A stretch of 64,000 bases of DNA from Brevibacillus composti (GTDB lineage Bacteria; Bacillota; Bacilli; Brevibacillales; Brevibacillaceae). Shown piece after piece: positions 36,511 to 46,225 of the stretch. The stretch spans positions 4,393,959 to 4,457,958 of the forward strand of contig NZ_CP066308.1 of the NCBI RefSeq assembly GCF_016406105.1. The letters run 5' to 3'. A program made the position numbers and the translations under genes. Below the pieces are notes generated by a model. The model had not been told where the DNA came from. It did not search any database and was given only the letters and a program-made list of their open reading frames with translations. Position 1 is the stretch's first letter, and the number at the start of each line of letters is the position of its first letter.

Positions 36511-36957
36511 TTATTTCTCTTCCACGACATGCACTTTCAGTGTAGCGGTCACTTCATTATGAAGCTTCACTTTGACTTGGGTCACACCCAGCGCGCGGAT
36601 CGCTTCCATCTCCAGCTTGCGTTTGTCCAGCTTGATTTGGAACTGATCTTCCAGCGCCTGCGCGACTTGCTTGCTGGAGATGGCTCCGAACAATCGTCCG
36701 CCGTCTCCCGCTTTCCCCGCTACCTTTACGGTGATTTCATTGATCGTCTCAGCCAGCTTTTCCGCATCGAGCTTTTCCTGCTCTTTGCGCTTGGCCTCGC
36801 TGCGCTGCTGGGCATCCAGCGTTTTCATATTGGCTTCGGTAGCTTCTTTTACCAATCCCCGCGGCAGCAAGAAATTGCGTACGTAGCCTTCCGAGAGATC
36901 TTTGACTTCTCCCTTTTTGCCTTGCCCCTTTACATCCTTCAGAAAAATTACTTTCAT
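36511..36957 (-). CDS. rplI: 50S ribosomal protein L9
   Basis: Binds 23S rRNA at the base of the L1 stalk. The 148 residues have the canonical start [20 protein letters not shown], the long connecting helix and the C-terminal domain ending [11 protein letters not shown]. The ATG has GAGGAATG upstream. It is 29 bases downstream of gdpP, and dnaB follows. Confidence 0.97.
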   Translation of the reverse strand: MKVIFLKDVKGQGKKGEVKDLSEGYVRNFLLPRGLVKEATEANMKTLDAQQRSEAKRKEQEKLDAEKLAETINEITVKVAGKAGDGGRLFGAISSKQVAQALEDQFQIKLDKRKLEMEAIRALGVTQVKVKLHNEVTATLKVHVVEEK

Positions 36958-36986
36958 GAAACATTCCTCCTCTGTCAGACAGCAGC

Positions 36987-38924
36987 TTAGACGACTTCGT
37001 CAATCGCTTCTTTCAATCGTCTGACTGCCTCTTTTAAGGATACTCCCTCCATCTGGTTGGCTGCGGCTGTCAAATGGCCGCCTCCGCCCAGATGCTCCAT
37101 GATCGATTGAACATTGATGTCCCCGAGTGAACGGGCACTGATCAGTACCGTATCGTCCGCTCTTCTGGCGACGACAAAGGCGGCTTGGATGCCCGACAGC
37201 GTCAACAATTGCTCCGCCGCTTGAGCCACCTGCACCTGTGTGAACTCTTCCTGCGGATCGCCGACGGCAATCGCCATATTGTCCCGGTACTTCTCGGTAT
37301 TCATGATGACCCGAGCCCGCTTCACATACTGGTTCAGGTCTTCTTTCAAGAGACGCTGCACGGCTGCTGTATCCGCACCGTTCCGACGAAGGAACGAGGC
37401 CGCTTCAAATGTGCGCGAGCCTGTGCGAAACGCAAAGCTTTTGGTATCCACCACGATTCCGGCCAGCAGCGCGGTCGCGATCAGGCTGTCGATGTTCAAG
37501 CGTTCGCTCTGGTATTGCAAGAGCTCGGTCACCAGTTCAGACGTGGAGGAAGCATACGGCTCCAGATAGAGGAGCACCGGCTCGATGAACTCCTCCGAGC
37601 GTCTGTGGTGGTCGATCACCACGATACGGCTGGTCTCCTCGAGCAGCCGCGGCTCGATGACCAGGGACGGCCGATGCGTATCGACGACTACGAGCAGGGT
37701 GCGCCCGGTAATCAGACGAATGGCCTGTTCCGGCGTGATAAAGGCTTCCGCCAGCTCTTCGTGCGCATAGATTTCTTTCATCAAACGATCCACAGACGAA
37801 TTTCCTTCGTCCATGACGATATAGGCATCTTTTTTGTGGAGTTGCACAGCTTTCAGTACGCCGAGCGACGCCCCGATGGAGTCCATATCCGGCTGCTTGT
37901 GCCCCATGACGATGACGTGCTCCGCTTCGTGGATCAGATCCCGCAGCGCATGGGCGATGACCCTCGCGCGGACCCGTGTCCGTTTTTCAACTGCATTGGA
38001 TTTGCCGCCAAAAAAGGTCAGCTTGTTTCCAATCTTGACGGCCGCCTGGTCGCCGCCGCGGCCGAGGGCAATATCCAAGCTGGATTGCGCCATCTGCCCC
38101 AGCTCGATGTAGGAATTGGCCGCCGCTCCCGCCCCGATGCTCAGGGTGATCGGAATCTTGTTGTCCGCGGTCATCTCCCGCACCACATCGAGGATGTCAA
38201 AGCGGCTCTCTTCCAGTTTGTCGAGTGTCTCCCGCTCCATCAACGCCAAAAATTTGTCCGCAGAGACGCGGCGCAAATAGATGCCGTGCCGGTTGGCCCA
38301 TTCGGTAATCACGCCGGCCACACTCGTCGAAAGAAGGGTACGGCTCTGATCATCCATGACCTGACCGACCTCATCGAGATTGTCCAGATGTATGATGGCC
38401 AGCACCGCTTTTTCGCGATGGTAACGCAGCGTCAGCTCTTTGAAGTTGGTGATGTCCGTGAAGTAGAGCAATCTCTCTTCTCCCCGGACCAGCACTTCAT
38501 AGGTGCGCTCGTTATACACAAATTCCAGTCTCTTCTGCTCCGGCTTCAGCGTCAACTGCGGAAAGACGTCGAGAAGATTTTTCCCGATCATCATCTCGTC
38601 ACCGGACATATTGGTCATGAAGGGGTTTACCCACTCAATTACTTTTTCTTCGTTGTATAGCAAGATCCCAATCGGCATTTCCTGAATGACGCCTTCGCCC
38701 GCTTTTTTGACCCGGTGCGTGACCGTGGCCAAGTACAGACGAAGATCCCGCTGGAAGCCTTTTTCAGCCTGCAGGACATAGATTACGAGCCCGATTAGGC
38801 AGATGACCCCGATCGCCCCGTACATCCAGTGATGAAGCGTCAAAATTCCCAGCAGCAACAAGCTAAAGGTAAGAGCCAAGACCATGTGCAGCCCGTACCA
38901 TCGCTTTAACAGGAATTTGGGCAT
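36987..38924 (-). CDS. gdpP: c-di-AMP phosphodiesterase GdpP
   Basis: Membrane enzyme hydrolysing cyclic di-AMP to pApA. The 645-residue protein has two N-terminal membrane helices, a PAS-like domain, a degenerate GGDEF domain (the motif is not preserved, as in the family), and DHH/DHHA1 catalytic domains with [16 protein letters not shown] and [10 protein letters not shown] near residues 350-450 and the C-terminal [10 protein letters not shown]. It starts 4 bases after yybS ends. Loss of this enzyme raises c-di-AMP and beta-lactam tolerance in other species. Intact here. Confidence 0.95.
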   Translation of the reverse strand: MPKFLLKRWYGLHMVLALTFSLLLLGILTLHHWMYGAIGVICLIGLVIYVLQAEKGFQRDLRLYLATVTHRVKKAGEGVIQEMPIGILLYNEEKVIEWVNPFMTNMSGDEMMIGKNLLDVFPQLTLKPEQKRLEFVYNERTYEVLVRGEERLLYFTDITNFKELTLRYHREKAVLAIIHLDNLDEVGQVMDDQSRTLLSTSVAGVITEWANRHGIYLRRVSADKFLALMERETLDKLEESRFDILDVVREMTADNKIPITLSIGAGAAANSYIELGQMAQSSLDIALGRGGDQAAVKIGNKLTFFGGKSNAVEKRTRVRARVIAHALRDLIHEAEHVIVMGHKQPDMDSIGASLGVLKAVQLHKKDAYIVMDEGNSSVDRLMKEIYAHEELAEAFITPEQAIRLITGRTLLVVVDTHRPSLVIEPRLLEETSRIVVIDHHRRSEEFIEPVLLYLEPYASSTSELVTELLQYQSERLNIDSLIATALLAGIVVDTKSFAFRTGSRTFEAASFLRRNGADTAAVQRLLKEDLNQYVKRARVIMNTEKYRDNMAIAVGDPQEEFTQVQVAQAAEQLLTLSGIQAAFVVARRADDTVLISARSLGDINVQSIMEHLGGGGHLTAAANQMEGVSLKEAVRRLKEAIDEVV

Positions 38925-38928
38925 TTCC

Positions 38929-39837
38929 TCAGCCCCTCTTCACTCTTGTTTCCAGTCTCTTTCGCAAGTTTACTCCCAAATCAAATATGCCCAATAAGCT
39001 AAGTATAGTGGTTAGCGGAGGAAAAATAAATAGAGAGACAATGAGCACAGGAGCCAATGCCTTCCTGTTGTACAAATGAATGGAAAAGAAGCAAAAGGCA
39101 AGTCCCTGCAAAGTCAAAATGACATCCAGCATCACCTTGACATTCAGTACCGCGCTCGTCCAGAAGGTCCCTTCCAGGTCATTGCCCATGAAAAGCAGAG
39201 CCATCATGGAAATAAAATAGTAGTACAAAAGAGAGCGCGGAAAACTCCAATCCCGGAGCGGTGGCAGAGCCGGAACAGACAGTCTCATCCGTTTCCCCAC
39301 GAGCCGGGATATGCCGTGCGTAATCCCGCTTTGTATAAAACTCATCATCACGAGAAAGGCTGGCATCCCCATTTTGACGAGTTGCATTCCCTGATCAAAC
39401 TGCTCCTGCGGCATAAAGGGGGGCTTGTATTCCGCCGCCCGTTTCATCATCTCGTTCAAATCCAAGCCGAAGATGTACGTGGACAGGGCCAAAATCGCCA
39501 CATAACCGAGGAAGACGACAGCAGCTCCCGCAGTGATTGCCGCAAGCGCCGACCCTCTTTTGGCGTACATCTGCCCCATGACGGCTCCCCAGAGAGCCAC
39601 CGTCAATGCCATGAGAGCAGACACGATTCCTGTAAACACTCCGCCCAGGAATGCGAATACGACGACAATCCAGATCGTGGATGACATGGTTCTGCGCATT
39701 CCCAAGAGGACAAACGGCAAGGGCAAGAGCAGGCTCGTAACTACGCCTGCTACTGTATATGTACTGACGAACAGCAGAACCAATGCAATTCCCAGTAATA
39801 GGGCGTTCTCCGCCAATTGTTTGGTTTTCGAAGGCAT
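38929..39837 (-). CDS. yybS: YybS, DUF2232 membrane protein
   Basis: A 302-residue integral membrane protein with about eight hydrophobic segments (for example ALLLGIALVLLFVSTYTVAG and VAILALSTYIFG). It belongs to DUF2232, which shares features with the substrate-binding S components of transporters. It is always next to gdpP in Bacilli; here the gap is four bases. Role unknown. Confidence 0.85.
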   Translation of the reverse strand: MPSKTKQLAENALLLGIALVLLFVSTYTVAGVVTSLLLPLPFVLLGMRRTMSSTIWIVVVFAFLGGVFTGIVSALMALTVALWGAVMGQMYAKRGSALAAITAGAAVVFLGYVAILALSTYIFGLDLNEMMKRAAEYKPPFMPQEQFDQGMQLVKMGMPAFLVMMSFIQSGITHGISRLVGKRMRLSVPALPPLRDWSFPRSLLYYYFISMMALLFMGNDLEGTFWTSAVLNVKVMLDVILTLQGLAFCFFSIHLYNRKALAPVLIVSLFIFPPLTTILSLLGIFDLGVNLRKRLETRVKRG

Positions 39838-39920
39838 GGCGACACCTCTTCATGTATCTCGTCGTGATTCATTGCGTTGACTTTGCGAAAAGTTTACGGA
39901 TAAAGGTTTATCGATATAGG

Positions 39921-39956
39921 AAAAAAGAGGGCCACGCGATTGTGTCCCCCTTTTTT
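39921..39956 (-). terminator. Terminator of rpsF-ssb-rpsR
   Basis: A G/C hairpin (AGAGGGCCACGC with GTGTCCCCCTTT, some G-T pairs) flanked by A and T runs, immediately after rpsR. Confidence 0.75.
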
Positions 39957-39966
39957 GCTTTCATCC

Positions 39967-40197
39967 TTATTCAGTGGTGTACGGCAGCAACGCTACTTGA
40001 CGAGCGCGTTTGATCGCAACAGTCAGTGCGCGTTGATACTTCGCCGAAGTACCAGTCACACGACGAGGCAGGATTTTGCCACGTTCGCTGATAAACTTTT
40101 TCAGCAGATCAACATCTTTGTAGTCAATATGCTTGATTTTATTTACTTTGAAAAAGCATACTTTGCGGCGTTTATTTGGACGTCCTTTACGTGCCAT
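39967..40197 (-). CDS. rpsR: 30S ribosomal protein S18
   Basis: Binds with S6 to 16S rRNA. 76 residues, start [20 protein letters not shown], then [16 protein letters not shown] Cys remains in the KVCFF position, but the paired zinc-ribbon cysteines seen in some S18 proteins are absent. AAGGAGGGA lies upstream. Third gene of the rpsF operon. Confidence 0.97.
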   Translation of the reverse strand: MARKGRPNKRRKVCFFKVNKIKHIDYKDVDLLKKFISERGKILPRRVTGTSAKYQRALTVAIKRARQVALLPYTTE

Positions 40198-40253
40198 GCA
40201 AGTCCCTCCTTTTTTCAGGAAATGTGAACGTTATACGATCGAGTGTCCTTCAA

Positions 40254-40712
40254 TCAGAACGGCAAGTCATCGTCCGAAATGTTGATAGGCTTGCCAGTAT
40301 TCGCAAAGGGATCCCTAAACGCATCCATCTCATCCCTCTGACCGCCGAACGGTTTGCTTCCGCCAAAGCCTGGGTCAAAGCCCGAACCTTCTCCGCCTTT
40401 TCCGCCGAGAAACTGAACGTTCTCCGCAACGACTTCCGTCACGTATACCTTTTTTCCTTCCTTATTGTCATAGGAGCGCGTCTGCAGACGGCCCTCGACA
40501 GCAGCTTGTCTTCCTTTGCGCAAATAGGTAGCGCACAGGTCGGCCAGCTTTTGCCAAGCGACAATATTAATGAAGTCGGCTTCACGCTCGCCCGCCTGGT
40601 TCGGACGCGGACGGTTGATGGCCAAGGTAAAGGTGGTAACGGCGACGCCATTCGGCGTATAGCGAAGCTCCGGATCTTTCGTCAGGTTGCCGATGAGAAT
40701 GACTTTATTCAT
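40254..40712 (-). CDS. ssb: Single-stranded DNA-binding protein
   Basis: 152 residues. N-terminal OB fold ([31 protein letters not shown]), a Gly-rich linker and the acidic tip ISDDDLPF that binds partner proteins. It lies between rpsF and rpsR, the standard Bacillota order, so it is co-transcribed with ribosomal proteins. Confidence 0.97.
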   Translation of the reverse strand: MNKVILIGNLTKDPELRYTPNGVAVTTFTLAINRPRPNQAGEREADFINIVAWQKLADLCATYLRKGRQAAVEGRLQTRSYDNKEGKKVYVTEVVAENVQFLGGKGGEGSGFDPGFGGSKPFGGQRDEMDAFRDPFANTGKPINISDDDLPF

Positions 40713-40742
40713 CTTGGGTCCCCCTCTGCCCGATACGACAGT

Positions 40743-41030
40743 TTACTTCTCTTCACGAATGAACAAGAAGCGAATAATGTCGTCGTTGATTTTCATGAGA
40801 CGATCTGCTTCCGCAACAGCATCAGCATTCGATTTGAAGTTCATCAAAACGTAGTAACCTTCACGGAACTTTTGGATCTCATAAGCAAGACGACGTTTGC
40901 CCATTTCTTGAAGTTTCGTGATCTCTCCGCCGAAGCTGGTGATTACATCGCTGTAACGAGCAACGTTGGCTTTGATTTTCTCCTCTTCAAGGTCTGGACG
41001 CAATACGTACATCACTTCGTATTGACGCAT
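40743..41030 (-). CDS. rpsF: 30S ribosomal protein S6
   Basis: 95 residues, start [20 protein letters not shown] and conserved [20 protein letters not shown]. First gene of rpsF-ssb-rpsR, with AAGGAGGTG upstream. Probably autoregulated through its leader by the S6:S18 complex. Confidence 0.97.
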   Translation of the reverse strand: MRQYEVMYVLRPDLEEEKIKANVARYSDVITSFGGEITKLQEMGKRRLAYEIQKFREGYYVLMNFKSNADAVAEADRLMKINDDIIRFLFIREEK

Positions 41031-41035
41031 ACCTT

Positions 41036-41131
41036 TTCACCTCCTTATGGACTTAGCGGCCCGCTAGCGGGCAAGGAGCGAGTGCTAAAGAAACGCATAT
41101 AGATGCACTCCATAAATACTCGCATTTAAAG
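41036..41131 (-). promoter_or_regulatory. rpsF leader, candidate S6:S18-binding RNA
   Basis: The leader between the promoter and rpsF contains a GC-rich hairpin: on the minus strand GCCCGCTAGCGGGCCGC, next to a CCGCTAAG stretch. Known S6:S18 leaders have a hairpin with an exposed CCG. The match is by position and hairpin, not by alignment. Confidence 0.45.
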
Positions 41132-41160
41132 ATTATAGCAAATGGCCTACCTCATAGCAA
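41132..41160 (-). promoter_or_regulatory. SigA promoter of rpsF-ssb-rpsR
   Basis: TTGCTA (complement of 41155-41160), exactly 17 bases, TATAAT (complement of 41132-41137). It lies just beyond the end of ychF. Confidence 0.85.
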
Positions 41161-41169
41161 GGAAGAGTT

Positions 41170-42270
41170 CTATACATTGAACCGGAAATGCATGACATCT
41201 CCGTCCTGCACGATGTACTCTTTCCCCTCCAGGCGGTATTTTCCCTTGTCCCGGGCGGCGGCTACCGAACCGGCCTCCACCAGATCGTCGTAGGCGATCA
41301 CCTCGGCACGGATAAAGCCGCGCTCGAAGTCGGTGTGGATGACCCCCGCAGCTTGCGGAGCCTTGGTGTTTTGGCGAATCGTCCAAGCACGGACTTCCTG
41401 TACGCCTGCCGTGAAGTACGTAATCAGACCGAGCAGCTCATAAGCGGCGCGGATCAGACGGTCGAGACCGGATTCTTGCAATCCCAGCTCTTCGAGGAAC
41501 ATCTGCTTGTCCTCGCCCTCCAGCTCGGCGATCTCCGCTTCTACTTTGGCGCTGATCACGACGACCTGCGCGCCTTCTTCTGCGGCAAATTTGCGGACAG
41601 TCTGCACATGCGGATTGTTGTCCGCGTCAAGGATGCCGTCTTCGGCTACGTTGCACACATACAGTACCGGCTTGATCGTCAGCAAGTGGAGGTCGCGAAT
41701 CAGTTTTAGCTCATCCTCGCTCATCTCCACACTGCGTGCGGACTGTCCTGCTTCAAAAGCAGCCTTCAGCCGCTCCAGCACGTCCAGCTCCTGCTTTGCT
41801 TCCTTATCCCCGGCTTTTACCTTGCGGGCGATCCGGTCGATCCGGCGCTCTACCGAGTCGAGATCGGCAAAAATCAGCTCCAGGTTAATCGTTTCAATAT
41901 CGCTCAGCGGATCTACGCGTCCCGCCACGTGCGTGATGTTCTCATCCTCAAAGCAGCGAACCACGTGCGCGATGGCATCCACCTCGCGGATATGGCCGAG
42001 AAACTGGTTGCCCAGTCCCTCCCCTTTGCTGGCTCCTTTTACAAGTCCGGCAATATCGACGAACTCAAACGCCGTCGGGACTACTTTATTGGGAACGACG
42101 ATCTCCGTCAGTTTGTTCAGGCGCGGGTCTGGCACCTCGACTACCCCCACGTTGGGATCGATCGTACAGAACGGATAGTTGGCCGATTCTGCTCCCGCTT
42201 GCGTAATCGCATTGAACAGAGTCGACTTGCCTACGTTGGGAAGTCCTACAATGCCACAAGATGCACCCAT
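41170..42270 (-). CDS. ychF: Redox-regulated ATPase YchF (OLA1 family)
   Basis: Obg-related P-loop protein that binds ribosomes and prefers ATP. 366 residues: G1 [12 protein letters not shown] near residue 8, G3 [10 protein letters not shown], and NVAEDG in place of the GTPase NKxD motif, the reason for ATP preference; a coiled-coil insertion and a C-terminal TGS domain ([18 protein letters not shown], ending DVMHFRFNV). Own promoter upstream; rpsF follows after its end. Confidence 0.95.
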   Translation of the reverse strand: MGASCGIVGLPNVGKSTLFNAITQAGAESANYPFCTIDPNVGVVEVPDPRLNKLTEIVVPNKVVPTAFEFVDIAGLVKGASKGEGLGNQFLGHIREVDAIAHVVRCFEDENITHVAGRVDPLSDIETINLELIFADLDSVERRIDRIARKVKAGDKEAKQELDVLERLKAAFEAGQSARSVEMSEDELKLIRDLHLLTIKPVLYVCNVAEDGILDADNNPHVQTVRKFAAEEGAQVVVISAKVEAEIAELEGEDKQMFLEELGLQESGLDRLIRAAYELLGLITYFTAGVQEVRAWTIRQNTKAPQAAGVIHTDFERGFIRAEVIAYDDLVEAGSVAAARDKGKYRLEGKEYIVQDGDVMHFRFNV

Positions 42271-42312
42271 CTATATACACTCCTTGTACTTTTTTTCATT
42301 CACATCCTTTCT

Positions 42313-42341
42313 AGTATAAAAACTTGTGTCTTTAATTACAA
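42313..42341 (-). promoter_or_regulatory. SigA promoter of ychF
   Basis: TTGTAA (complement of 42336-42341), 17 bases, TATACT (complement of 42313-42318), about 45 bases before the start codon. Confidence 0.7.
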
Positions 42342-42480
42342 TCGAATCCCTGTGGAAAATTCGCACTCTCTCGTATCCTGCTACCCCTATCTTTAAAAAA
42401 GACAGCGCTTCTGTCAAAGAAACTTGAGTCTTATGGCGAGCGAAATTTACATCTCAAAAACGAATACAATTGCATGGAGC

Positions 42481-42510
42481 AAAAAAAAACAGGGAGATAA
42501 TCTCTCCCTG
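42481..42510 (-). terminator. Terminator of pepF
   Basis: Perfect 8-bp arms CAGGGAGA and TCTCCCTG followed by nine T on the minus strand. Confidence 0.92.
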
Positions 42511-42548
42511 CCGTCTCTCATGGCGATTGACGCGAATCCGGTCGATAC

Positions 42549-44465
42549 TTATTTTTCGTTTACCAGCTTTTCCAGCTCATTGAGCGTCTCCTCGAAGATC
42601 TCCATTGCTTGCTCAATCGGCTTGGAGGTGGACATATCCACGCCAGCCGCCTTCAGCACTTCGATCGGCGGTGCGGAATTGCCCGCCTCGAGGAAGTTCT
42701 TCTGGATGCGCTCGACAGCCGCGTCGCCCTCGTCCAGGACTTGCTTGGCCAGCGCCTGGGACGCAGCGAAGCTGGTTGCGTATTGATAGACGTAGTATTT
42801 GTAGTTGAAGAAATGGGAGACACGCGCCCACTCCATCGCGATCTCGTCGTCGGAGACCATGTCCTTGCCGTAGTACTTCTTGTTAATATCGAGGTAAATC
42901 TTCTTGATCGCTTCGGCGTTGAGAGATTCGCCCGCCTGCTCCTTCTCATGGATCGCCCGCTCAAACTCGGCGAATTGGGTTTGACGGAACAGCGTGGAGC
43001 GGAAATTCTCCAGATAGTGATTCAAGAGGTACATCTTCTCGGCCTTGGTCTCAGCCTTTGCGTACATATCTTTGAACAGGAGCGTCTCATTCATCGTCGA
43101 AGCCACTTCCGCCGTAAACGTCGGATAGTTGGACGTGATGTACGGCTGCGTTTTGTTGGTGTAGTAGGACTGCATCGCATGGCCCATCTCGTGGGCGATG
43201 GTGAAGACGTCATCCAGCGTTCCCTGGTAGTTCAAAAGCACGTACGGATGCGTGTCATACGCGCCCCACTGATACGCGCCGTTCCGCTTGTCGTCGGTGG
43301 AATAGACATCTACCCAACCGCTCTCCATGCCCTCGGACATGATCTTCACGTATTCGCCGCCCATCGCCTGCAGGCCGTCCGCGACCATTTTCTTGCCTTC
43401 TTCGTACGGGATGTACCGGTCATCCGACGGCACGATCGGCACGTAAATATCGTACATGTGCAGCTCCGGAACACCCAGCATCTTCTTTTTCAAAGAAATG
43501 TACCGGTGCAAAAGCGGCAGATTTTCATTCACCGTATCAATCAACTCGTCGTACACCTTCGTCGGGATATTATTCGGCGTCAGGCTTGCCTCCAGCGCCG
43601 AGTTGTAATTGCGCACATCGGCATAATAGTTGTCCGCTTTTACCTTGGCGGCCAGCGTCTGGGCAAAAGTGTCCTGAAAATCCGTCAGCGCCTTGTAATA
43701 CGCCTGGAAAGCCTCTTTGCGGACACGCTGGTCCTTGCTTTCCAGATAGGAAACGAAGTTGGCTCTCGTCAGCTGCACTTCATTGCCTTTTTCATCCTTG
43801 ATCTTCGGGAAACGAACGTCTTTGGACAGCATGCCGTAAATATTGGTCGGAGAACTGCCGAGCGGCAAGGATTTGGCCAGCAGTTCCTCGATTTCCTTGG
43901 ACAGGGAATGCGGCTTGGTCCTGATCAGGTCCTCCAGCATCATTTTATACGGAGCCAGTTCCTTGGACGCGAGCAGATTCTTCATCTTGCCGTCAGGAAT
44001 GGCCACGATCTCCGGCTGCAGCCAGGCTGTCTTTTCCGACACCAGCGTGTACATTTTTTCCGTGCGGTCAGCCAGTTTTTGCAGTTCCGCATTGGAGGAG
44101 TTCACATCCAGCGCCATATTGGCATACACATAGGCCTTGTCATTGAGACGCATCAGGTCGCTGTAGTCGTCGAGCGCTTTTTTCAGGGCGTCGGCCGAAT
44201 TGAGCTTGCCTTGATGTTTGGTAAAAGCCTGCGCCATTTCCTCTACTTTGGCTACGTCCTTTTCCCAATCCTGGACGCTGGCATAAATGTGATCCAGCCG
44301 CCACTTGTATGCCTCCGGGATTTCCGAACGGTCCTTAAAGACAGGTGCCGCCTGCTCCGCAGCTGCTACGGCCTGCGTGCTGTATGGGATAAATGGCGTG
44401 CTGACCATGGACAAGGCAATCGCCAGCGCCGTCAATGAGGTAAATGCTCGCTTTTTCAACAACAT
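42549..44465 (-). CDS. Secreted oligoendopeptidase F (M3 family)
   Basis: Zinc metallopeptidase cutting oligopeptides. 638 residues, with the catalytic HEMGHAMQSYYTN near residue 422 (HExxH, plus Glu in TFTAEVASTMNE). The first 35 residues are a signal peptide (LLKKRAFTSLTALAIALSMV, predicted cut after AVAAA), so unlike the cytosolic PepF this enzyme should be exported. Otherwise full length. It is a single-gene unit with a strong terminator. Confidence 0.88.
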   Translation of the reverse strand: MLLKKRAFTSLTALAIALSMVSTPFIPYSTQAVAAAEQAAPVFKDRSEIPEAYKWRLDHIYASVQDWEKDVAKVEEMAQAFTKHQGKLNSADALKKALDDYSDLMRLNDKAYVYANMALDVNSSNAELQKLADRTEKMYTLVSEKTAWLQPEIVAIPDGKMKNLLASKELAPYKMMLEDLIRTKPHSLSKEIEELLAKSLPLGSSPTNIYGMLSKDVRFPKIKDEKGNEVQLTRANFVSYLESKDQRVRKEAFQAYYKALTDFQDTFAQTLAAKVKADNYYADVRNYNSALEASLTPNNIPTKVYDELIDTVNENLPLLHRYISLKKKMLGVPELHMYDIYVPIVPSDDRYIPYEEGKKMVADGLQAMGGEYVKIMSEGMESGWVDVYSTDDKRNGAYQWGAYDTHPYVLLNYQGTLDDVFTIAHEMGHAMQSYYTNKTQPYITSNYPTFTAEVASTMNETLLFKDMYAKAETKAEKMYLLNHYLENFRSTLFRQTQFAEFERAIHEKEQAGESLNAEAIKKIYLDINKKYYGKDMVSDDEIAMEWARVSHFFNYKYYVYQYATSFAASQALAKQVLDEGDAAVERIQKNFLEAGNSAPPIEVLKAAGVDMSTSKPIEQAMEIFEETLNELEKLVNEK

Positions 44466-44810
44466 CAGCCCCTTTTTCCTCTTATCTACTATTTGCTATA
44501 TAGTCTAATTATATCCATCAGTTAAAAATTCCTTCTCATTAATAAAAATTTTTAAAATATTCATTAACAACGAGCGCATTAGTCCGAAAACTGTTGATTT
44601 TGTTAGCAAGCCTGTGGATATCTTCCTCGCGACTCCTCCTTTGTCCACATATCTATTGAATTGATTGCGCTCTTTCGTGTGAACTTATCCACATTTTCTG
44701 TGGATAGCCTGTGTATAACTTATTTTTTGCCACCTGTGACAAATGCCCATACCCCTTCTGCCCCTCCGACATAGCATAGGTATTGAATCCATGGTAGGAG
44801 GTGTCAGCTA
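44466..44810. other. Intergenic region with DnaA-box cluster
   Basis: About 345 AT-rich bases between the diverging pepF and yjcZ-like genes. It must hold both promoters and contains five DnaA boxes, listed separately. Confidence 0.6.
44613..44718. promoter_or_regulatory. Cluster of five DnaA boxes outside oriC
   Basis: TTATCCACA at 44685-44693 is perfect. One-mismatch boxes: TGTGGATAT 44613-44621, TTGTCCACA 44641-44649, TGTGGATAG 44699-44707, TGTGTATAA 44710-44718. Five in 106 bp is far above chance. It lies about 19 kb from oriC. Confidence 0.65.
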
Positions 44811-44900
44811 GTGGGTATCTTCAATGGCAACTTTGACGACTTCGCGCTTGTATTGGTTCTCTTCATCCTGCTCGTGATCGTTGGTTGTGACTGTGATTAA
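44811..44900 (+). CDS. YjcZ-family tiny sporulation membrane protein
   Basis: A 29-residue protein, one membrane helix: FALVLVLFILLVIVGCDCD at the C-terminus. Length, single helix and position of the FALxxVLFILLxIVG motif match the YjcZ-type sporulation proteins of Bacilli. GTG start with GGAGGTG upstream. The CDCD end is unusual; most members end in a few aromatic or basic residues. A hairpin terminator follows. Confidence 0.75.
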   Translation: MGIFNGNFDDFALVLVLFILLVIVGCDCD

Positions 44901-44980
44901 CCATTCCTCTGCCATCCAGCCGGTTGAAGGTAAGCTTGCACCTCGGTTGTAATCTTACCTTCCACCACGCATTTTCGATG

Positions 44981-45017
44981 AAAAAGGATGCACCCTGGCG
45001 TGGGGTTGCATCCTCTT
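44981..45017. terminator. Bidirectional terminator
   Basis: GGATGCACCC and GGGGTTGCATCC pair with a small bulge; A-run on the left and TCTTTTC on the right. It serves the yjcZ-like gene (+) and the Ig-like gene (-). Confidence 0.65.
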
Positions 45018-45051
45018 TTCGGTGGTCTTTTCCTCTTTTCGGTCTTCTCTA

Positions 45052-45837
45052 TTACTTTCCTGCTGTCGTAAACTGCGTCCGCTGTCCGGGATTGCGGTTG
45101 CCGGCCTCATCTTTCAAGAGATGGGGACGTACGTCGATTTGATACGAACTGTGGGGTTGCCACTTTCCTTTTGGCTTGATTGTCAGGGTTCTTTTGCTCT
45201 TGTTCCAGGTAACGCTGTGTGCCACAGGCTTTCCGTACTTGTCCGTCACTTCGACGAGCTGCCTCGCCAGCTTGCTCGACAATGCCGTTCCATCCGCCAG
45301 CATGACGGGTTCCGCAAACTGAATGGTTACCTTTTCATCCAGCTTGACCGATTTGGCGCCATGGCCCGGCAGGATGGTCGCGACAGGCGCGATTTTATCC
45401 ACAGCTTTTTTGGTGGTAAAGGTGCTGGACACTCCCCGGTTGAGACGCCCCTGTCCATCCTTCAGCTTGTTTTCCACAAGGGTGACTGTAAACCGTTCCC
45501 CCGCTTCCAAATCGCCCACCGGGTCAATCGTAATTATTTTCTTGCCGCTGTCCCACTTGGCAGTGTACGGGATGTTCCGCTTTTTGCTGTTGACCAGTTT
45601 GACCAGCGAAGGAATGGAACTGTTAGTCAGGTCTTTTCCCGTCTTTGCTTTGACTTTATCGGGAAAAACCAGAGTAACCAGGGCATCAGGGTCTACGTCT
45701 TGCGCATGGTTGGCCGGCTTGATGACGGCCGTCCATCCCGTCCCCTGACTGGCATCGGCTGCCGGGACAAAAGCAAAAGCAGCCAGCATCAGCATCACCA
45801 TACCCAGCACCCACGTACCTTTCCGCCTTCTTTTCAT
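45052..45837 (-). CDS. Secreted protein with two Ig-like (SbsA/Big_5) domains
   Basis: A 261-residue exported protein: signal peptide (GTWVLGMVMLMLAAFAFVPA, cut after ADAS) followed by two beta-sandwich domains, each with the Big_5 pattern (DVDPDALVTLVFPDKVKA; SVKLDEKVTIQFAEPVM) and a closing F-x-V or Y-x-I-D-V strand with FTT. Such domains occur in surface and S-layer-associated proteins. No cell-wall anchor is seen. Function not known. Confidence 0.75.
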   Translation of the reverse strand: MKRRRKGTWVLGMVMLMLAAFAFVPAADASQGTGWTAVIKPANHAQDVDPDALVTLVFPDKVKAKTGKDLTNSSIPSLVKLVNSKKRNIPYTAKWDSGKKIITIDPVGDLEAGERFTVTLVENKLKDGQGRLNRGVSSTFTTKKAVDKIAPVATILPGHGAKSVKLDEKVTIQFAEPVMLADGTALSSKLARQLVEVTDKYGKPVAHSVTWNKSKRTLTIKPKGKWQPHSSYQIDVRPHLLKDEAGNRNPGQRTQFTTAGK

Positions 45838-45931
45838 AGTCGATCCCTCCCCGAATCGGGAGATCCGATACGCGATCGGTCTCCCCTATACGGGCATTCT
45901 AAGAAAAGACAGGCAGTTCCTACAAATAAAC

Positions 45932-46141
45932 TTACGCTTCCGGCTCTCCTTCGGCGTGAATCAGCACTTTTTTCATTTTCCGCTCAAATTCCAGCCGCGG
46001 AATCATGACACTGTGATCGCAGCCGGTACATTTTATGCGAATATCCATGCCCATCCGGATCACTTTCCAGGCGTTTGTCCCGCAAGGATGCGCTTTTTTC
46101 ATCTGCACCACGTCATGTAATCCAAACTGCTTCCTCTGCAT
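45932..46141 (-). CDS. DUF951 protein (YyzM-like)
   Basis: 69 residues with HPCGTNAWKVIRMG and IRIKCTGCDHSVMIPR, the single Cys and CxxC that mark DUF951. Small Zn-binding protein typically downstream of a MscS channel gene in this same chromosomal place. Function unknown. Confidence 0.88.
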   Translation of the reverse strand: MQRKQFGLHDVVQMKKAHPCGTNAWKVIRMGMDIRIKCTGCDHSVMIPRLEFERKMKKVLIHAEGEPEA

Positions 46142-46225
46142 GCCGCTCCCTCCTCACTTTTTTTTCCCGTCTTTTCTTCCTTTGCTTCGTACAGGCTCGC
46201 TTTGGACGGGCCCGCATGTTCGGCC

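Noticed and set aside
37185..38660. 491-codon open frame on the + strand
   Set aside because: Antisense shadow of gdpP; His/Arg-rich translation without family features.
42609..44438. 609-codon open frame on the + strand
   Set aside because: Antisense shadow of the M3 peptidase gene.
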